Positions 61,908-64,000 of a stretch of DNA of 64,000 bases are shown one piece after another. Position 1 is the stretch's first letter. The number at the start of each line of letters is the position of its first letter. The stretch spans positions 3,410,001 through 3,474,000 of the forward strand of contig JAGTXZ010000018.1 of the NCBI GenBank assembly GCA_018398575.1. The letters are read 5' to 3'. The notes beneath the pieces are model-generated. The model was not told the DNA's origin, did no database searches, and was given only the letters and a program-made list of their open reading frames with translations. The position numbers were made by a program, and so were the translations under genes. This DNA comes from Ampelomyces quisqualis. Taxonomy: Eukaryota; Ascomycota; Dothideomycetes; Pleosporales; Phaeosphaeriaceae.

Positions 61908-62206
61908 TGTAACAGGCATATACAAATATATGTTATATCTAATACCCTATAAAGGCTTAGTAACAGACTATGCAAAGGATAGTAGAGGCAGCACCAAAAG
62001 CGCCTTAAATTAGCTCTAACTTAGTTGCTACTTTAACTATAAATATAAGCCTATTGCATTAGATAAAAGACAAGTTTTCCTTATTCTTCTGTACAAGACC
62101 TATAGGTATATAGCCAATCCAGAATCTCTAATACAACACGCACTCCTATATGCCTCTAATACGTATCCAATTCAATCCTAATAGCTGTACCTACCTGCGT
62201 TGTTAC
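61908..62206 (+). repeat. Gypsy-3 3' LTR
   Basis: 299 bp, TGTAACAGGC to TGTTACA; preceded by polypurine AAGAAGAAGGG at 61894-61904. Confidence 0.93.
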
Positions 62207-62238
62207 AGCTAGGGCCTAGCAGCTTATAGGTTGTAACA
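62207..62238. other. Spacer between Gypsy-3 and copy C
   Basis: It starts with the right target duplication GCTAG (62207-62211). The rest has no match in the window. Confidence 0.6.
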
Positions 62239-64000
62239 ATTAATAATCTAAAGTAGTAGCATATAATCTATGCAACTAAAAGAGTAAGCTTATTAAGAAA
62301 TTATGCATATATAGTAATATCTAGGCAGAATAGTAGTATAAAAAGTTAAGAACTCTAGTATACTAGCACTAAGTAGAGACACTACACTATAAGATATGTT
62401 AATAAGAGATAAGGCTATTATATAAGAATATAAGACAATAGATAATAATAGTATTCTTTATAAGATACTATATACTATACACTTTGCAATATTAGTTGCT
62501 AATACTAAGAGAAAATACTTAAACAGAAGATTACTACTATATTAACAGTAAACTTAGCGTTAAAAAGAAGAAACTAATCTTCTTATAAACAAATCTATAG
62601 AATATAGAGTAGAATTATTTAGTTAAAAAGACAAATATCTTAAACTAACATTAGAATATATAATAGAAGTAGGCTGCTGTATACTTCTTTGCTAGCTGTA
62701 AGCTGCGTACACTATAGAGATCTATTAACTACTATCTACGCTAATAGCATATAGTCTAAGGCGTTAGATACACTAATAGATAATATAGAATTGCAATAGA
62801 ACAATATAATGCAAAGAAATAAAAGGCAATAGACAGCTTCTCTTGCTAACAGAACTGTAGACGCGTATAAAATTTCTCTATAATTATATCTAAACTGCTA
62901 GACGCTGGCATATAACTTAAACTTTCTAACGTAGCCTTACTACGTGTTTTTACTAAGGCTAGAGTCTTGTAGTTACACTTGTAATACTAAAGAAACAGAT
63001 ATAAACTATTAAATATAATACTATAAATCTAAGACTATAAGAGGTATATATATATTGCTAGCTACCTAGAATAAAGTAATAACTATTTTACAAATATTAT
63101 TATACTATATAGAGCTATAGATATTAGAATAAGCTAGTATATATATAGCTAATAAGAAGACACTATAGTATATATAAGAAACATAAACTTAAATGCTTAA
63201 AACAACCTAGCCTGCGCTAACGCAGATTAACAGAAGAGGTAACCTACTAGCTACGCAGCAAATAATAATAAATAATATAAAAACTGTAATTTACAAAGAA
63301 TACTATATAAGAGACTACTTATACTAGCTGCATATTAGGTAGATAACAACGTACCTTAGGAATATAGCTGCAGACAAAAAAAGAATAGTATAAACTAAGA
63401 TTTATACTTACAAAGTATTATACTAGTAGACTAAGTTAAGCAATCTTACTAATGCAGAAGTAATAAGGCTAATAAGAAATAACATAAATAGTAATACAAA
63501 AGTTAGAGAGAAATACTTCTAAACACTTACTTTATAAGATAATACAACTAGGTATAACCTATAAACAGACGCGTCTATATTACTGTCTTATAGTTATATA
63601 AACTAAGATTATTAGAAGTATTATAGACTAAGAAACTAGACAGTATAGCATAGTACTACTATAAGAGAACCTAGGTTTTAGTATAACCTGTCTACTGTAA
63701 TAGCACTAGTAGGTTTAGCCAAGTTTACTTACTAGACTAAAGAAAGTGCTACTACTATAATATACAAGAGGTAAGTTGCCTATACTATAATATAAAACTC
63801 TAAAAAGTAAGAATTTTACTTGGTGCTATATAGTGCTATATAGTACTGTATAGTGCTGCACTAAGAATAACACGTAGTAAGAGGCGCCTCCTCTTAGAAT
63901 ATACCTTTACTTACTTTAAAGACATAACACAACGCGTTAGCGCTAAGTAAAAGGCTATATAATACTAGGATAAAACCCTACTTACTTTTACTTACACTTA
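62239..64000 (-). mobile_element. Large Plavaka-type transposon, copy C (partial, inverted)
   Basis: Reverse complement of about 29985-31751 in copy B. Homology starts abruptly at ATTAATAATCTAAAG (62239) and continues to the window edge. It contains the 30.2-31.75 kb part of the decayed frame on the plus strand (segments such as AIEQYNAKK and ALLRVFTKARVL) and the TAGTGCTATATAGTGCTATA iterations near 63830. It lacks the transposase half. Confidence 0.8.

Larger units (their letters stand above)
55106..62206 (+). mobile_element. Gypsy-3: complete Ty3/gypsy chromovirus (7,101 bp)
   Basis: LTRs at 55106-55405 and 61908-62206 are flanked by a perfect duplication GCTAG (55101-55105, 62207-62211). 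It is of the same family as Gypsy-1 and Gypsy-2 but on the plus strand. Domain order is gag with CCHC, protease, RT, RNase H, integrase and chromodomain, then the opposite-strand accessory frame. It is the easiest copy to read. RIP mutations break all frames. Confidence 0.96.

Overview
The window is a piece of a filamentous ascomycete (Pezizomycotina-type) genome, made almost entirely of transposable elements destroyed by repeat-induced point mutation (RIP). The evidence is very high A+T with abundant TA/CTAG, no long open frames, and protein-like frames whose stops are nearly all TAG/TAA where Gln or Trp is expected. Catalytic residues are lost only by C:G-to-T:A changes (Asp to Asn, Gly to Ser, Glu to Lys). 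Sixty-nucleotide-scale introns, Ty3 chromoviruses and a Plavaka-type transposase all fit a fungus. I see no intact host gene, rRNA, tRNA or CRISPR. The species cannot be named from this.

Layout. 1-4376: inverted, truncated copy (A) of a large Plavaka-type DNA transposon, ending in a TIR. 4377-7301: unassigned decayed DNA with a 139-bp and a 17-bp tandem array. 7302-14417: complete Ty3/gypsy chromovirus (Gypsy-1, minus strand, target duplication CTTAC). 14418-19613: unassigned DNA with one coherent unrecognised minus-strand frame. 19614-24425 and 46601-47092: two pieces of Gypsy-2, split by 24426-46600, a nearly complete ~22.2-kb Plavaka-type element (copy B). Copy B carries several genes, many tandem arrays and a nested 845-bp non-autonomous relative. 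47223-47441: solo copia LTR (duplication TATAT). 47520-55039: complete Ty1/copia element, minus strand. 55106-62206: complete Gypsy-3, plus strand (duplication GCTAG). 62239-64000: copy C of the large element, inverted, running off the window.

Three things stand out. (1) The gypsy family looks self-primed, as in Tf1: the PBS pairs with the predicted 5' end of its own transcript, and the two complete copies covary in that helix. (2) Both the gypsy and the copia elements are ambisense: an accessory frame lies on the opposite strand between pol and the 3' LTR, with its own predicted leader intron and, in gypsy, a conserved TATA box. In all three gypsy copies its length differs only by multiples of three. 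(3) Copy B is a giant element with a transposase plus several unrecognised proteins. Its ends are shared by a small element nested inside it, whose empty site is visible in copy A.

How the genes relate: within each LTR element gag, protease, RT, RNase H and integrase would have been one retrotransposition unit, with the accessory frame transcribed towards it. In the large element the transposase at 39.6-43.4 kb would act on the TIR and iterated subterminal repeats. Everything here now appears non-functional. Coordinates of decayed genes are approximate because starts, stops and splice sites have been mutated.
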